NCBI RefSeq assembly: GCF_001435775.1
Contig: NZ_AZFK01000048.1
Coordinates: 1-50,037 of the forward strand
DNA: 50,037 nt
DNA from: Limosilactobacillus ingluviei DSM 15946
GTDB taxonomy: Bacteria > Bacillota > Bacilli > Lactobacillales > Lactobacillaceae
Reading direction: 5' to 3'
Part shown: positions 8,817 to 18,716 of the stretch, in pieces
Layout: every line of letters begins with the position of its first letter
Numbering within the stretch: the stretch's first letter is position 1
The notes under the pieces: model-generated
Database searches by the model: none
What the model saw: the letters and a program-made list of their open reading frames with translations, nothing else
Told to the model about the DNA's origin: nothing
Made by a program: the position numbers and the translations under genes

Positions 8817-9135
8817 GGCGCAAGGACCCCTTTGTTTTTTATTTGTGCACTTAAATTATAACGCGGGTGTCCCTGCGTTTTTCTATTTTTTAGTAAAAAA
8901 ATAGCATAAAAATCTAGTTATCCGCATAAAAACTGGACTTATCACACTTTATCAAGGTCAAAACCACTCAATTTACTACTAATTTACTACTTATGAATGA
9001 GCTTTGATACGACGATTTATCCTTGAAAAGTGAAGATATAAAGATACTTCCAATAAAATTTGAATATTTAATAGGTAGACACTTCAAAAAATGAGGTGTC
9101 TATTTTTTTACCCGATTTTGAAAGGAAGTGAACTT

Positions 9136-9210
9136 ATGAAAACAAAAAATCAAGAATTAAAAGGTCGTTCCCCACTCTTTAAGACCATCAAACATTCATT
9201 CAGCCAATAA
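9136..9210 (+). CDS. Small peptide at the start of the transfer module (24 aa)
   Basis: ATG at 9136 is preceded by AAAGGAAG and followed by 24 codons (MKTKNQELKGRSPLFKTIKH and four more). It sits just before orf23 and is probably co-translated with it. The product is basic with no membrane segment. It may be the short first gene of the Tn916 transfer operon; I know no function. Confidence 0.5.
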   Translation: MKTKNQELKGRSPLFKTIKHSFSQ

Positions 9211-9232
9211 AAAAGAAAGGATAGGTAAAAAT

Positions 9233-9547
9233 ATGGAACTTAAATTTGTGATTCCCAACATGGAAAAAACATTCGGCAATTTAGAATTTGCTGGCGAGGA
9301 TAAAGTCGTTCAGCGAAGAATCAACGGACGGCTAACTGTCTTATCAAGAAGCTATAATCTCTATTCTGATGTTCAAAGAGCAGATGATATTGTGGTGGTG
9401 CTTCCTGCTGAAGCTGGCGAAAAACATTTCGGCTTTGAGGAACGTGTGAAGTTAGTCAATCCACGTATTACCGCAGAGGGCTACAAAATCGGCACTCGTG
9501 GTTTTACAAATTACCTTTTACATGCTGACGACATGATAAAAGAATAA
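9233..9547 (+). CDS. orf23: Tn916 Orf23, conjugal transfer protein
   Basis: 104 residues starting MELKFVIPNMEKTFGNLEF, matching Tn916 Orf23 (YdcP-like, DUF961 family). With Orf22 it forms a pair of small related proteins at the head of the transfer operon. Both are soluble, and their detailed role in conjugation is not settled. AGAAAGGA precedes the ATG at a usable distance. Length is that of Tn916, and there is no sign of damage. Confidence 0.92.
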   Translation: MELKFVIPNMEKTFGNLEFAGEDKVVQRRINGRLTVLSRSYNLYSDVQRADDIVVVLPAEAGEKHFGFEERVKLVNPRITAEGYKIGTRGFTNYLLHADDMIKE

Positions 9548-9562
9548 AGAAAGAGAGGAAAA

Positions 9563-9949
9563 ATGATGAGATTAGCAAATGGCATTGTATTAGATAAAGA
9601 CACGACTTTTGGAGAATTGAAATTCTCTGCTCTACGTCGTGAAGTGAGAATCCAAAATGAAGACGGGTCGGTTTCAGATGAAATCAAGGAACGTACCTAT
9701 GACTTAAAATCCAAAGGACAAGGACGCATGATTCAAGTAAGTATTCCTGCCAGCGTGCCTTTGAAAGAGTTTGATTATAACGCACGGGTGGAACTTATCA
9801 ATCCCATTGCGGACACCGTTGCTACTGCCACCTATCAAGGAGCAGATGTTGACTGGTATATCAAGGCAGACGATATTGTGCTGACAAAGGATTCTAGTTC
9901 ATTCAAAGCTCAACCACAAGCAAAGAAAGAACCGACACAAGACAAATAG
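9563..9949 (+). CDS. orf22: Tn916 Orf22, conjugal transfer protein
   Basis: 128 residues, a paralogue of Orf23 (same DUF961-type fold; residues 1-45 align in pattern LANGIVLDKDTTFGELKFSA). It lies 15 bases downstream of orf23, with AGAGAGGAAAA before two consecutive ATGs at 9563 and 9566, either of which could start. The C-terminal 20 residues are Lys/Gln/Ala-rich. It belongs to the transfer operon; its biochemical role is unknown. Confidence 0.92.
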   Translation: MMRLANGIVLDKDTTFGELKFSALRREVRIQNEDGSVSDEIKERTYDLKSKGQGRMIQVSIPASVPLKEFDYNARVELINPIADTVATATYQGADVDWYIKADDIVLTKDSSSFKAQPQAKKEPTQDK

Positions 9950-9977
9950 TCGCTAGGTAGAAAGGAGACTTTTTCGC

Positions 9978-11363
9978 ATGAAACAGCGTGGTAAAAGGAT
10001 TCGCCCATCTGGTAAAGATTTAGTCTTTCATTTTACGATAGCGTCACTCCTGCCTGTTTTCCTGCTGGTTGTCGGACTGTTTCATGTGAAGACAATCCAG
10101 CAGATCAACTGGCAGGATTTTAACCTATCACAAGCAGATAAGATTGACATTCCCTATTTAATTATCAGTTTCAGTGTCGCAATTCTTATCTGCTTGCTGG
10201 TAGCGTTTGTATTCAAACGGGTTCGCTATGATACGGTTAAACAACTTTACCACCGTCAAAAACTGGCAAAGATGATACTTGAAAACAAGTGGTATGAATC
10301 TGAACAGGTCAAAACAGAGGGTTTCTTTAAAGATAGTGCTGGTCGTACAAAGGAAAAGATAACCTACTTCCCTAAAATGTATTATCGACTTAAAAATGGC
10401 TTGATACAGATACGGGTGGAAATCACGCTGGGAAAATATCAAGACCAACTCTTACACTTGGAAAAGAAATTAGAGAGTGGCTTGTACTGTGAGCTGACGG
10501 ATAAAGAGTTAAAGGATTCCTATGTGGAATATACTTTGCTCTATGACACCATAGCCAGTCGTATTTCTATTGATGAAGTAGAAGCTAAAGATGGTAAACT
10601 TCGCTTAATGAAAAACGTATGGTGGGAATATGATAAGCTCCCTCATATGTTGATTGCTGGTGGTACAGGTGGCGGTAAAACTTACTTTATACTGACACTG
10701 ATTGAAGCCTTGCTTCATACAGATTCAAAACTGTATATTCTTGACCCGAAAAATGCTGACCTTGCGGACTTAGGTTCTGTGATGGCAAATGTCTACTATA
10801 GAAAAGAAGACTTGCTTTCTTGCATTGAAACATTCTATGAAGAAATGATGAAACGTAGTGAGGAAATGAAGCAGATGAAGAACTATAAGACTGGCAAAAA
10901 TTATGCTTACTTAGGTCTCCCGGCACACTTCTTAATCTTTGATGAATACGTCGCTTTCATGGAAATGCTGGGAACAAAAGAAAACACCGCAGTTATGAAT
11001 AAGCTGAAACAGATTGTCATGTTAGGTCGTCAAGCTGGCTTCTTTCTAATACTGGCTTGTCAACGTCCAGACGCAAAATATTTAGGCGACGGAATCCGTG
11101 ATCAGTTTAATTTCAGAGTGGCTTTAGGTCGTATGTCTGAAATGGGCTATGGCATGATGTTTGGCAGTGACGTACAAAAGGATTTCTTCTTAAAGCGAAT
11201 CAAAGGTCGTGGCTATGTTGATGTAGGAACAAGTGTCATATCAGAGTTTTATACTCCCCTTGTACCAAAAGGATATGATTTCTTGGAGGAAATTAAAAAG
11301 TTATCCAACAGCAGACAGTCCACGCAGGCGACGTGCGAAGCGGAAGTCGCAGGTGTGGACTGA
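9978..11363 (+). CDS. orf21: Tn916 Orf21, FtsK/SpoIIIE-type coupling ATPase (TcpA-like)
   Basis: 461-residue coupling protein that links the relaxase-DNA complex to the type IV-like transfer channel. Two N-terminal membrane helices (about residues 16-35 and 56-76) precede an FtsK-type ATPase. Walker A GGTGGGKT is at about 227-234 and Walker B FLIFDEY at about 318-324. The conserved RQAGFFLILACQRPDA follows. The ATG has AGAAAGGAG upstream. oriT follows directly after the stop codon, then the relaxase gene, the standard Tn916 and ICEBs1 arrangement. The protein is full length. Confidence 0.95.
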   Translation: MKQRGKRIRPSGKDLVFHFTIASLLPVFLLVVGLFHVKTIQQINWQDFNLSQADKIDIPYLIISFSVAILICLLVAFVFKRVRYDTVKQLYHRQKLAKMILENKWYESEQVKTEGFFKDSAGRTKEKITYFPKMYYRLKNGLIQIRVEITLGKYQDQLLHLEKKLESGLYCELTDKELKDSYVEYTLLYDTIASRISIDEVEAKDGKLRLMKNVWWEYDKLPHMLIAGGTGGGKTYFILTLIEALLHTDSKLYILDPKNADLADLGSVMANVYYRKEDLLSCIETFYEEMMKRSEEMKQMKNYKTGKNYAYLGLPAHFLIFDEYVAFMEMLGTKENTAVMNKLKQIVMLGRQAGFFLILACQRPDAKYLGDGIRDQFNFRVALGRMSEMGYGMMFGSDVQKDFFLKRIKGRGYVDVGTSVISEFYTPLVPKGYDFLEEIKKLSNSRQSTQATCEAEVAGVD

Positions 11364-11400
11364 TCTTGCTGGCTGGTGTGGCAATAGCCACGCCAGCACT

Positions 11401-11440
11401 TAACCCCCCGTATCTAACAGGGGGGTACAAATCGACAGGA
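11401..11440 (+). other. oriT: oriT of the Tn916-family element
   Basis: Between the coupling-protein and relaxase genes, CCCCCCGTATCTAACAGGGG (starting 11405) has the C6/G6 inverted repeat with the CTAACA core that surrounds nic in Tn916 and ICEBs1. It is the site the Orf20 relaxase nicks to start transfer. Confidence 0.8.
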
Positions 11441-11498
11441 AACAGTCAAAAAAACATTAGAAAATCCTTTGGTTACAAGGGATTTACAAAATTTCAGC

Positions 11499-11538
11499 GT
11501 ATGTCAAATGGGCTTTAAAAGTTGACATACGCCTTTTT
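11499..11538 (+). terminator. Hairpin between oriT and orf20
   Basis: GCGTATGTCAA and TTGACATACGC pair around a 13-base loop and are followed by CTTTTTG. This resembles an intrinsic terminator after orf21 and lies just before the relaxase gene. Confidence 0.6.
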
Positions 11539-11540
11539 GA

Positions 11541-12746
11541 TTGGAGGGATTTTTACTGAATGAACAAACTTGGTTACAGCATTTAAAAGAAAAACGCTTG
11601 GCTTATGGACTATCTCAAAACCGTTTAGCTGTTGCGACTGGTATTACAAGGCAGTATCTAAGCGATATTGAAACAGGAAAAGTCAAGCCATCAGAGGATT
11701 TACAGCAGTCCCTTTGGGAAGCTCTGGAACGCTTCAATCCCGACGCTCCCCTTGAAATGCTGTTTGATTATGTAAGGATTCGCTTTCCGACAACAGACGT
11801 ACAGCAGGTGGTCGAAAACATCTTACAACTGAAACTGTCCTATTTTCTTCATGAGGACTATGGTTTCTATTCTTATTCAGAGCATTATGCTTTAGGCGAC
11901 ATATTCGTCCTTTGCTCCCATGAACTGGACAAAGGAGTTCTGGTGGAATTGAAAGGTCGTGGGTGCAGACAATTTGAAAGCTATCTTCTGGCACAACAAA
12001 GAAGCTGGTATGAGTTCTTTATGGACGTTTTGGTGGCTGGCGGTGTGATGAAACGCCTTGACCTTGCCATTAACGATAAGACAGGGATTTTGAATATCCC
12101 TGTACTCACTGAAAAGTGCCAACAGGAAGAATGTATCTCCGTCTTCCGCAGTTTTAAAAGCTATCGCAGTGGCGAACTGGTACGCAAAGAGGAAAAGGAA
12201 TGTATGGGAAACACCCTCTATATCGGTTCATTACAAAGTGAAGTTTATTTCTGTATCTATGAAAAGGACTACGAGCAGTACAAGAAAAATGATATTCCCA
12301 TTGAAGACGCAGAAGTAAAAAACCGTTTTGAGATTCGATTGAAAAATGAGCGTGCCTATTATGCAGTCCGTGATTTACTCGTCTATGACAATCCAGAGCA
12401 TACCGCCTTTAAAATTATCAATCGGTATATCCGTTTTGTAGATAAAGACGATTCCAAACCTCGTTCTGATTGGAAACTGAATGAAGAATGGGCTTGGTTT
12501 ATTGGGAACAATCGTGAACGATTAAAACTAACCACAAAACCAGAGCCTTACTCCTTCCAAAGGACGCTGAACTGGCTATCTCATCAAGTTGCCCCGACCT
12601 TAAAGGTTGCGATTAAACTTGATGAAATCAACCAGACGCAGGTTGTAAAAGACATTCTCGACCATGCGAAACTGACAGACCGACACAAGCAGATTTTGAA
12701 GCAACAGTCAGTAAAAGAACAGGACGTGATAACAACAAAAAAATAA
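11541..12746 (+). CDS. orf20: Tn916 Orf20, MOBT relaxase
   Basis: 401-residue relaxase of the Rep_trans/MOBT class that nicks oriT and leads the single strand into the recipient. It has an N-terminal Cro/C1-type helix-turn-helix (residues 14-60, LAVATGITRQYLSDIETGKV), then a rolling-circle-initiator-like catalytic domain. The frame opens at a TTG (11541), but the only good Shine-Dalgarno, GGAGGG at 11543-11548, lies inside it. A CTG at 11556 is correctly spaced, so translation may start there, five codons later. Length and sequence agree with Tn916. Confidence 0.92.
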   Translation: MEGFLLNEQTWLQHLKEKRLAYGLSQNRLAVATGITRQYLSDIETGKVKPSEDLQQSLWEALERFNPDAPLEMLFDYVRIRFPTTDVQQVVENILQLKLSYFLHEDYGFYSYSEHYALGDIFVLCSHELDKGVLVELKGRGCRQFESYLLAQQRSWYEFFMDVLVAGGVMKRLDLAINDKTGILNIPVLTEKCQQEECISVFRSFKSYRSGELVRKEEKECMGNTLYIGSLQSEVYFCIYEKDYEQYKKNDIPIEDAEVKNRFEIRLKNERAYYAVRDLLVYDNPEHTAFKIINRYIRFVDKDDSKPRSDWKLNEEWAWFIGNNRERLKLTTKPEPYSFQRTLNWLSHQVAPTLKVAIKLDEINQTQVVKDILDHAKLTDRHKQILKQQSVKEQDVITTKK

Positions 12747-12788
12747 CTCAAATACAAATTCATTGAATATAGAGAGGAGAACATTTTT

Positions 12789-13010
12789 ATGAATTTTGGA
12801 CAAAACCTTTATAACTGGTTTCTATCAAACGCTCAATCACTGGTGCTTTTAGCAATCGTTGTGATTGGCTTGTATCTTGGCTTCAAGCGTGAGTTTAGCA
12901 AACTGATTGGCTTTTTAATTATTGCGATTATTGCGGTTGGCTTAGTCTTCAACGCTGCTGGAGTAAAAGACATTTTACTAGAGCTATTCAATCGCATTAT
13001 TGGTGCTTAA
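12789..13010 (+). CDS. orf19: Tn916 Orf19, small membrane protein (TcpD-like)
   Basis: 73 residues with two hydrophobic helices (about 17-32 and 37-56), an N-terminal Asn/Trp segment and no charged tail. It is the small membrane component of the Tn916 transfer apparatus that corresponds in position to TcpD of pCW3-type systems. AGAGAGGAG lies before the ATG. It follows orf20 by 42 bases and is full length. Confidence 0.88.
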   Translation: MNFGQNLYNWFLSNAQSLVLLAIVVIGLYLGFKREFSKLIGFLIIAIIAVGLVFNAAGVKDILLELFNRIIGA

Positions 13011-13126
13011 ATAAAACCGTTCTTTTGTGGAATATAAGTGGTTTTCTTATGTTCCGCAAAGGAATGGTACACCAAACGAAGTGCGGTAGGGATTTTTGAA
13101 TCTCTACAAAGAAAGGACGTGAATAT

Positions 13127-13624
13127 ATGGACGATATGCAAGTCTATATTGCGAATTTAGGCAAATACAATGAGGGCGAATTGGTCGGTGCGTGGTTTAC
13201 CTTTCCCATTGACTTTGAGGAAGTCAAAGAGAAAATCGGCTTGAATGATGAATATGAGGAATACGCCATTCATGACTACGAGTTACCCTTTACGGTTGAC
13301 GAATACACTTCCATTGGCGAACTCAATCGACTATGGGAAATGGTATCGGAATTACCCGAAGAATTACAATCGGAGCTATCTGCTCTGCTCACTCATTTTT
13401 CAAGCATTGAAGAACTAAGCGAACATCAAGAGGATATTATCATTCATTCCGATTGTGATGATATGTATGACGTGGCACGCTACTACATTGAAGAAACGGG
13501 TGCTTTAGGCGAAGTACCAGCTAGTCTTCAAAACTATATTGATTATCAAGCCTATGGTCGGGATTTAGACCTTTCAGGAACGTTTATCTCAACCAATCAT
13601 GGGATTTTTGAAATCGTCTATTAA
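13127..13624 (+). CDS. orf18: Tn916 Orf18, ArdA antirestriction protein
   Basis: 165-residue, strongly acidic DNA-mimic protein of the ArdA family. ArdA dimers present a negative surface like B-DNA and occupy type I restriction enzymes, protecting incoming transposon DNA. The Asp/Glu density is obvious throughout (for example EEVKEKIGLNDEYEEYAIHD). GAAAGGACG before the ATG supports the start. Its presence is notable because the same window encodes a methyltransferase/helicase-nuclease pair, although ArdA is known to act on type I enzymes and there is no evidence that it would touch that pair. Confidence 0.93.
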   Translation: MDDMQVYIANLGKYNEGELVGAWFTFPIDFEEVKEKIGLNDEYEEYAIHDYELPFTVDEYTSIGELNRLWEMVSELPEELQSELSALLTHFSSIEELSEHQEDIIIHSDCDDMYDVARYYIEETGALGEVPASLQNYIDYQAYGRDLDLSGTFISTNHGIFEIVY

Positions 13625-13712
13625 ATCTGTCGGTACATTACTACTGGCAGATTTTCTATTTTACGGGGTGGCTCAATCAGCTACCCCTATTTTTTATGAA
13701 AGGATTGATTAC

Positions 13713-14105
13713 ATGAAGAAAATACGAAGCTATACCAGTATCTGGTCTGTGGAAAAGGTACTGTATTCTATCAATGATTTTAGACTTCCGTTTCCCATAA
13801 CCTTTACGCAAATGACATGGTTTGTCGTGTCACTCTTTGCAGTGATGATACTTGGCAACTTGCCCCCTCTTTCCATGATAGAGGGAGCATTTCTCAAATA
13901 CTTTGGGATTCCTGTGGCTTTCACATGGTTTATGTCTACAAAAACTTTTGATGGTAAAAAGCCTTATGGATTTTTGAAGTCTGTCATTGCTTATGCACTG
14001 CGACCAAAGCTGACCTATGCAGGAAAAAAAGTAACGCTTGGCAGAAACCAGCCACAAGAAGCCATTACAGCAGTTAGGAGTGAATTTTATGGCATATCCA
14101 ATTAA
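13713..14105 (+). CDS. orf17: Tn916 Orf17, TcpE-like membrane protein
   Basis: 130 residues from the ATG at 13713, which has AAAGGA eight bases upstream. The frame is open back to 13599 (giving 168 residues), but that would overlap orf18 and lacks an RBS. Two membrane helices at about 26-46 and 53-72 and a basic C-terminus fit TcpE, a membrane component of the transfer channel. It overlaps orf16 by 17 bases, suggesting coupled translation. Confidence 0.88.
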   Translation: MKKIRSYTSIWSVEKVLYSINDFRLPFPITFTQMTWFVVSLFAVMILGNLPPLSMIEGAFLKYFGIPVAFTWFMSTKTFDGKKPYGFLKSVIAYALRPKLTYAGKKVTLGRNQPQEAITAVRSEFYGISN

Positions 14106-16536
14106 ATACATTGAAAACAATCTCGTCTGGAATAAAGACGGGGAATGTTATGCTTACTATGAGCTTGTTCCTTACAATTACTCATTTCTAAGTCCAGAAC
14201 AGAAAATACAAGTGCATGATTCTTTCAGACAGCTTATCGCACAAAATCGTGATGGCAAAATTCATGCTTTACAAATCAGTACAGAATCCAGCATACGTTC
14301 TGCACAAGAGCGTTCCAAAAATGAAGTCACTGGCAAGCTCAAAGCGGTTGCCTATGACAAAATCGACCAACAGACAGACGCTTTAATATCCATGATTGGC
14401 GAAAATCAAGTGAACTACCGTTTCTTTATCGGCTTTAAGTTGCTTCTCAACGATCAGGAGTTTTCTATGAAAAGTCTTACCGTTGAAGCAAAAAATGCTT
14501 TGTCTGATTTTGTCTATGATGTGAACCATAAGCTGATGGGCGATTTTGTTAGTATGAGTAATGATGAAATCCTGCGTTTTCAGAAGATGGAAAAGCTCTT
14601 AGAAAATAAAATCTCTCGTCGTTTCAAAATCCGCAGGTTAGATAAGGACGACTTCGGCTATCTGATTGAACACCTTTACGGACAGACAGGCACTGCCTAT
14701 GAAGAGTATGAGTACCATCTATCAAAGAAAAAGCTGGATAATGAAACGCTGATTAAATACTATGACTTGATTAAGCCTACTCGCTGTTTGGTGGAAGAAA
14801 AACAGCGATATTTGAAAATCCAGCAGGAAGATGAAACCGTCTATGTAGCTTACTTTACCATTAACAGCATTGTCGGAGAACTGGACTTCCCGTCCTCTGA
14901 AATCTTCTACTACCAGCAACAGCAATTTACATTCCCGATTGATACGTCAATGAATGTGGAAATTGTAGCGAATCGTAAAGCCCTATCTACTGTCCGCAAT
15001 AAAAAGAAAGAACTGAAAGACTTGGATAACCACGCTTGGCAAAGTGATAATGAAACCAGCTCCAATGTGGCGGAAGCTCTGGAAAGTGTGAATGAGCTGG
15101 AAACCAATTTAGACCAAAGCAAGGAATCTATGTACAAGCTGTCTTATGTGGTAAGGGTATCAGCAAATGATCTTGACGAACTCAAACGTCGTTGTAATGA
15201 AGTGAAAGATTTTTATGACGATTTAAGCGTAAAACTGGTACGACCATTTGGGGATATGCTCGGCTTACATGAAGAATTTTTACCTGCCAGCAAGCGTTAT
15301 ATGAATGATTATATTCAATACGTGACCTCTGATTTCCTCGCTGGTTTAGGTTTTGGTGCTACTCAAATGCTGGGGGAAAATGAGGGGATTTATGTTGGCT
15401 ACAGCTTAGATACTGGACGCAATGTCTATCTGAAACCTGCTCTTGCCAGTCAAGGGGTTAAGGGTTCAGTAACCAATGCGTTAGCGTCGGCTTTTGTTGG
15501 TTCGCTGGGTGGTGGTAAATCCTTTGCGAATAACCTTATCGTCTATTATGCGGTGCTTTATGGGGCACAAGCAGTGATTGTAGACTCAAAAGCAGAACGT
15601 GGCAGATGGAAAGAAACCTTGCCAGAGATTTCCCATGAAATCAATATCGTCACTCTGACTTCTGATGAGAAAAACAAAGGCTTACTTGACCCTTATGTGA
15701 TTATGAAAAATCCCAAAGATTCTGAATCACTGGCTATTGATATTCTGACATTTCTTACGGGGATTTCCTCTCGTGATGGGGAACGCTTCCCAATCCTTAG
15801 AAAAGCCATTCGTGCAGTAACCAATAGTGAAGTACGAGGGTTGATGAAAGTGATTGAGGAATTACGGGTTGAGAATACGCCACTAAGTACCAGTATAGCC
15901 GACCATATCGAAAGTTTTACAGACTATGACTTTGCACATTTATTATTCAGTAATGGTTATGTGGAGCAGTCTATCAGCTTAGAAAAACAACTGAACATTA
16001 TACAGGTTGCGGACTTGGTACTTCCCGACAAGGAAACTTCCTTTGAGGAATATACCACTATGGAGCTTTTATCCGTTGCTATGCTGATTGTCATTAGTAC
16101 CTTTGCTTTAGACTTTATCCATACAGACCGAAGCATTTTCAAGATTGTAGATTTAGACGAAGCATGGAGCTTTTTACAGGTAGCACAAGGAAAAACACTA
16201 TCTATGAAGCTGGTTCGGGCTGGTCGTGCTATGAACGCTGGGGTATATTTCGTGACCCAAAATACAGACGACCTCTTAGATGAAAAACTGAAAAATAACC
16301 TCGGCTTAAAATTTGCATTTCGTTCCACTGACCTTAACGAGATTAAAAAGACCTTAGCCTTTTTTGGTGTAGACCCAGAGGACGAAAACAATCAGAAGCG
16401 ATTGCGTGATTTGGAAAACGGGCAATGCCTTATCAGTGATTTATATGGTCGTGTCGGTGTGATACAGTTCCACCCTGTATTTGAAGAACTGCTCCATGCC
16501 TTTGATACCAGACCACCTGTGCGAAAAGAGGTGTAA
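14089..16536 (+). CDS. orf16: Tn916 Orf16, VirB4/TcpF-type transfer ATPase
   Basis: 815-residue motor ATPase of the conjugation channel. Walker A SLGGGKSF is at about residues 472-479 and Walker B FKIVDLDEAW at about 683-692. The helical region in front and the FVTQNTDDLL motif after it are typical of VirB4-like proteins. I chose the ATG at 14089, preceded by TTAGGAGTG, although the frame extends 17 codons upstream inside orf17. It acts at the inner face of the membrane with Orf15 and Orf17. Full length, intact. Confidence 0.94.
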   Translation: MAYPIKYIENNLVWNKDGECYAYYELVPYNYSFLSPEQKIQVHDSFRQLIAQNRDGKIHALQISTESSIRSAQERSKNEVTGKLKAVAYDKIDQQTDALISMIGENQVNYRFFIGFKLLLNDQEFSMKSLTVEAKNALSDFVYDVNHKLMGDFVSMSNDEILRFQKMEKLLENKISRRFKIRRLDKDDFGYLIEHLYGQTGTAYEEYEYHLSKKKLDNETLIKYYDLIKPTRCLVEEKQRYLKIQQEDETVYVAYFTINSIVGELDFPSSEIFYYQQQQFTFPIDTSMNVEIVANRKALSTVRNKKKELKDLDNHAWQSDNETSSNVAEALESVNELETNLDQSKESMYKLSYVVRVSANDLDELKRRCNEVKDFYDDLSVKLVRPFGDMLGLHEEFLPASKRYMNDYIQYVTSDFLAGLGFGATQMLGENEGIYVGYSLDTGRNVYLKPALASQGVKGSVTNALASAFVGSLGGGKSFANNLIVYYAVLYGAQAVIVDSKAERGRWKETLPEISHEINIVTLTSDEKNKGLLDPYVIMKNPKDSESLAIDILTFLTGISSRDGERFPILRKAIRAVTNSEVRGLMKVIEELRVENTPLSTSIADHIESFTDYDFAHLLFSNGYVEQSISLEKQLNIIQVADLVLPDKETSFEEYTTMELLSVAMLIVISTFALDFIHTDRSIFKIVDLDEAWSFLQVAQGKTLSMKLVRAGRAMNAGVYFVTQNTDDLLDEKLKNNLGLKFAFRSTDLNEIKKTLAFFGVDPEDENNQKRLRDLENGQCLISDLYGRVGVIQFHPVFEELLHAFDTRPPVRKEV

Positions 16537-16538
16537 AT

Positions 16539-18716
16539 GTGAAACCATCAATAGTAAACAGAATAAAATCAAACTGGACGCTGAAACGTCTAGGTAAAGT
16601 GGCAATGACAGTGGCTTTCACACTTGTGATTGCCATTTTTCTTTTAGCCATGCTGGGAACGGTGGTTCAAGCTGCGGGCTTGGTAGATGATACGGTCAAT
16701 GTGGCAAATGAATACAGCCGATACCCACTTGAAAACTATCAACTGGATTTTTATGTGGATAATAGCTGGGGCTGGCTTCCGTGGAACTGGTCGGACGGGA
16801 TTGGAAAACAGGTCATGTATGGACTATATGCCATTACCAATTTTATTTGGACAATCAGTTTGTATGTTTCCAATGCGACAGGTTACTTAGTACAGGAAGC
16901 CTATTCCTTAGACTTCATTTCCGCTACAGCAGATTCCATTGGTAAGAATATGCAGACCTTAGCTGGTGTGAGTGCAAACGGATTTTCAACAGAGGGTTTC
17001 TATGTTGGATTCCTCTTACTCTTGATTTTGGTTCTTGGGGTTTATGTTGCCTATACGGGACTGATAAAGAGAGAAACCACAAAGGCAATTCATGCCATTA
17101 TGAATTTTGTGCTGGTGTTTATCCTATCGGCTTCCTTTATTGCCTACGCTCCCGACTACATTAAAAAAATCAATGACTTTTCATCAGACATCAGTAATGC
17201 CAGTTTATCACTTGGCACGAAGATTGTCATGCCCCATTCCGATAGTCAAGGCAAGGACAGCGTGGACTTAATCAGAGATAGCCTGTTTTCCATACAGGTT
17301 CAGCAACCGTGGCTACTGCTTCAATACAACAGTTCAGACATTGAAAGTATCGGTATTGACCGTGTGGAAAGCCTGCTCTCCACCAGCCCAGATTCCAACA
17401 ATGGCGAAGACAGAGAAAAAATTGTTGCGGAAGAAATTGAAGACAGAAGCAATACCAATCTAACCATTACAAAGACCATTAACCGTTTAGGTACAGTCTT
17501 CTTCCTATTTGTCTTCAATATTGGGATTTCCATATTTGTATTCCTATTAACAGGAATCATGATTTTCTCGCAGGTACTTTTTATCATCTATGCTATGTTT
17601 CTGCCTGTGAGCTTTATTTTAAGCATGATTCCATCATTTGATGGTATGTCAAAACGAGCCATAACAAAGCTCTTTAATACCATTTTGACACGAGCTGGAA
17701 TCACATTGATTATTACGACAGCATTTAGTATTTCAACCATGCTCTATACCTTATCGGCTGGTTATCCGTTCTTTTTGATTGCTTTTCTACAGATTGTGAC
17801 CTTTGCAGGAATCTACTTCAAGCTGGGCGATTTAATGAGTATGTTTTCTCTACAGAGTAACGATTCTCAAAGTGTGGGAAGTCGTGTGATGAGAAAACCT
17901 CGTATGCTTATGCACGCTCACATGCACCGTCTACAGCGGAAACTTGGACGTTCCATGACTACTCTAGGGGCTGGGTCTGCCATTGTTACAGGTAAAAAAG
18001 GACAGTCGGGTTCGGGGAGTTCTGCAAGGACACAAGCAGATCACTCCCGACCAGACGGAAAGGAAAAATCAACACTTGGAAAACGTATCGGTCAAACCAT
18101 CGGTACAGTAGCTGATACCAAAGACAGAATGGTAGACACTGCTAGTGGTTTGAAAGAACAGGTTAAAGATTTGCCGACCAATGCAAGATATGCAGTATAT
18201 CAAGGAAAATCCAAAGTAAAAGAGAATGTCCGTGATTTAACCAGTAGTATTTCTCAAACCAAAGCGGACAGAGCCAGTGGACGCAAGGAACAGCAGGAAC
18301 AAAGGCGAAAAACCATTGCGAAGCGTCGCTCTGAAATGGAACAGGTCAAACAGAAAAAACAGCCTGCTTCTTCTGTTCATGAAAGACCGACTACAAGACA
18401 AGAACAATATCATGATGAACAGACCTCAAAACAGTCTAATATTCAGACTTCATATAAGGAATCTCAACAAGCCAAACAAGAGCGTCCAGCAGTTAAGTTC
18501 GATTTTTCAAGTCCAAAAGTGGAACGCCAAGGCAATACCGTTCAAGAAAAAACCGTTCAAAAGCCAGCAACTTCAACCACTACAGCAGATAGAACTTCAC
18601 AACGTCCAATCACAAAAGAACGTCCGTCTACTGTTCAAAGAGTACCACTACAAAATACAAGAAGTAGACCACCAATCAAAACCGCCACCATTAAGAAAGT
18701 CGGTAAGAAACCATGA
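16539..18716 (+). CDS. orf15: Tn916 Orf15, polytopic transfer-channel protein
   Basis: 725-residue VirB6/TcpH-like membrane protein. The first 470 residues carry a Leu/Ile-rich N-terminal helix and some seven further hydrophobic segments (for example about 145-172, 183-205, 320-345, 350-372, 390-425). The last 250 residues are hydrophilic, rich in Lys, Gln, Thr and Arg, and probably cytoplasmic and disordered. Translation starts at a GTG two bases after the orf16 stop, with GAGGTG upstream. It forms the membrane core of the channel. Confidence 0.92.
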   Translation: MKPSIVNRIKSNWTLKRLGKVAMTVAFTLVIAIFLLAMLGTVVQAAGLVDDTVNVANEYSRYPLENYQLDFYVDNSWGWLPWNWSDGIGKQVMYGLYAITNFIWTISLYVSNATGYLVQEAYSLDFISATADSIGKNMQTLAGVSANGFSTEGFYVGFLLLLILVLGVYVAYTGLIKRETTKAIHAIMNFVLVFILSASFIAYAPDYIKKINDFSSDISNASLSLGTKIVMPHSDSQGKDSVDLIRDSLFSIQVQQPWLLLQYNSSDIESIGIDRVESLLSTSPDSNNGEDREKIVAEEIEDRSNTNLTITKTINRLGTVFFLFVFNIGISIFVFLLTGIMIFSQVLFIIYAMFLPVSFILSMIPSFDGMSKRAITKLFNTILTRAGITLIITTAFSISTMLYTLSAGYPFFLIAFLQIVTFAGIYFKLGDLMSMFSLQSNDSQSVGSRVMRKPRMLMHAHMHRLQRKLGRSMTTLGAGSAIVTGKKGQSGSGSSARTQADHSRPDGKEKSTLGKRIGQTIGTVADTKDRMVDTASGLKEQVKDLPTNARYAVYQGKSKVKENVRDLTSSISQTKADRASGRKEQQEQRRKTIAKRRSEMEQVKQKKQPASSVHERPTTRQEQYHDEQTSKQSNIQTSYKESQQAKQERPAVKFDFSSPKVERQGNTVQEKTVQKPATSTTTADRTSQRPITKERPSTVQRVPLQNTRSRPPIKTATIKKVGKKP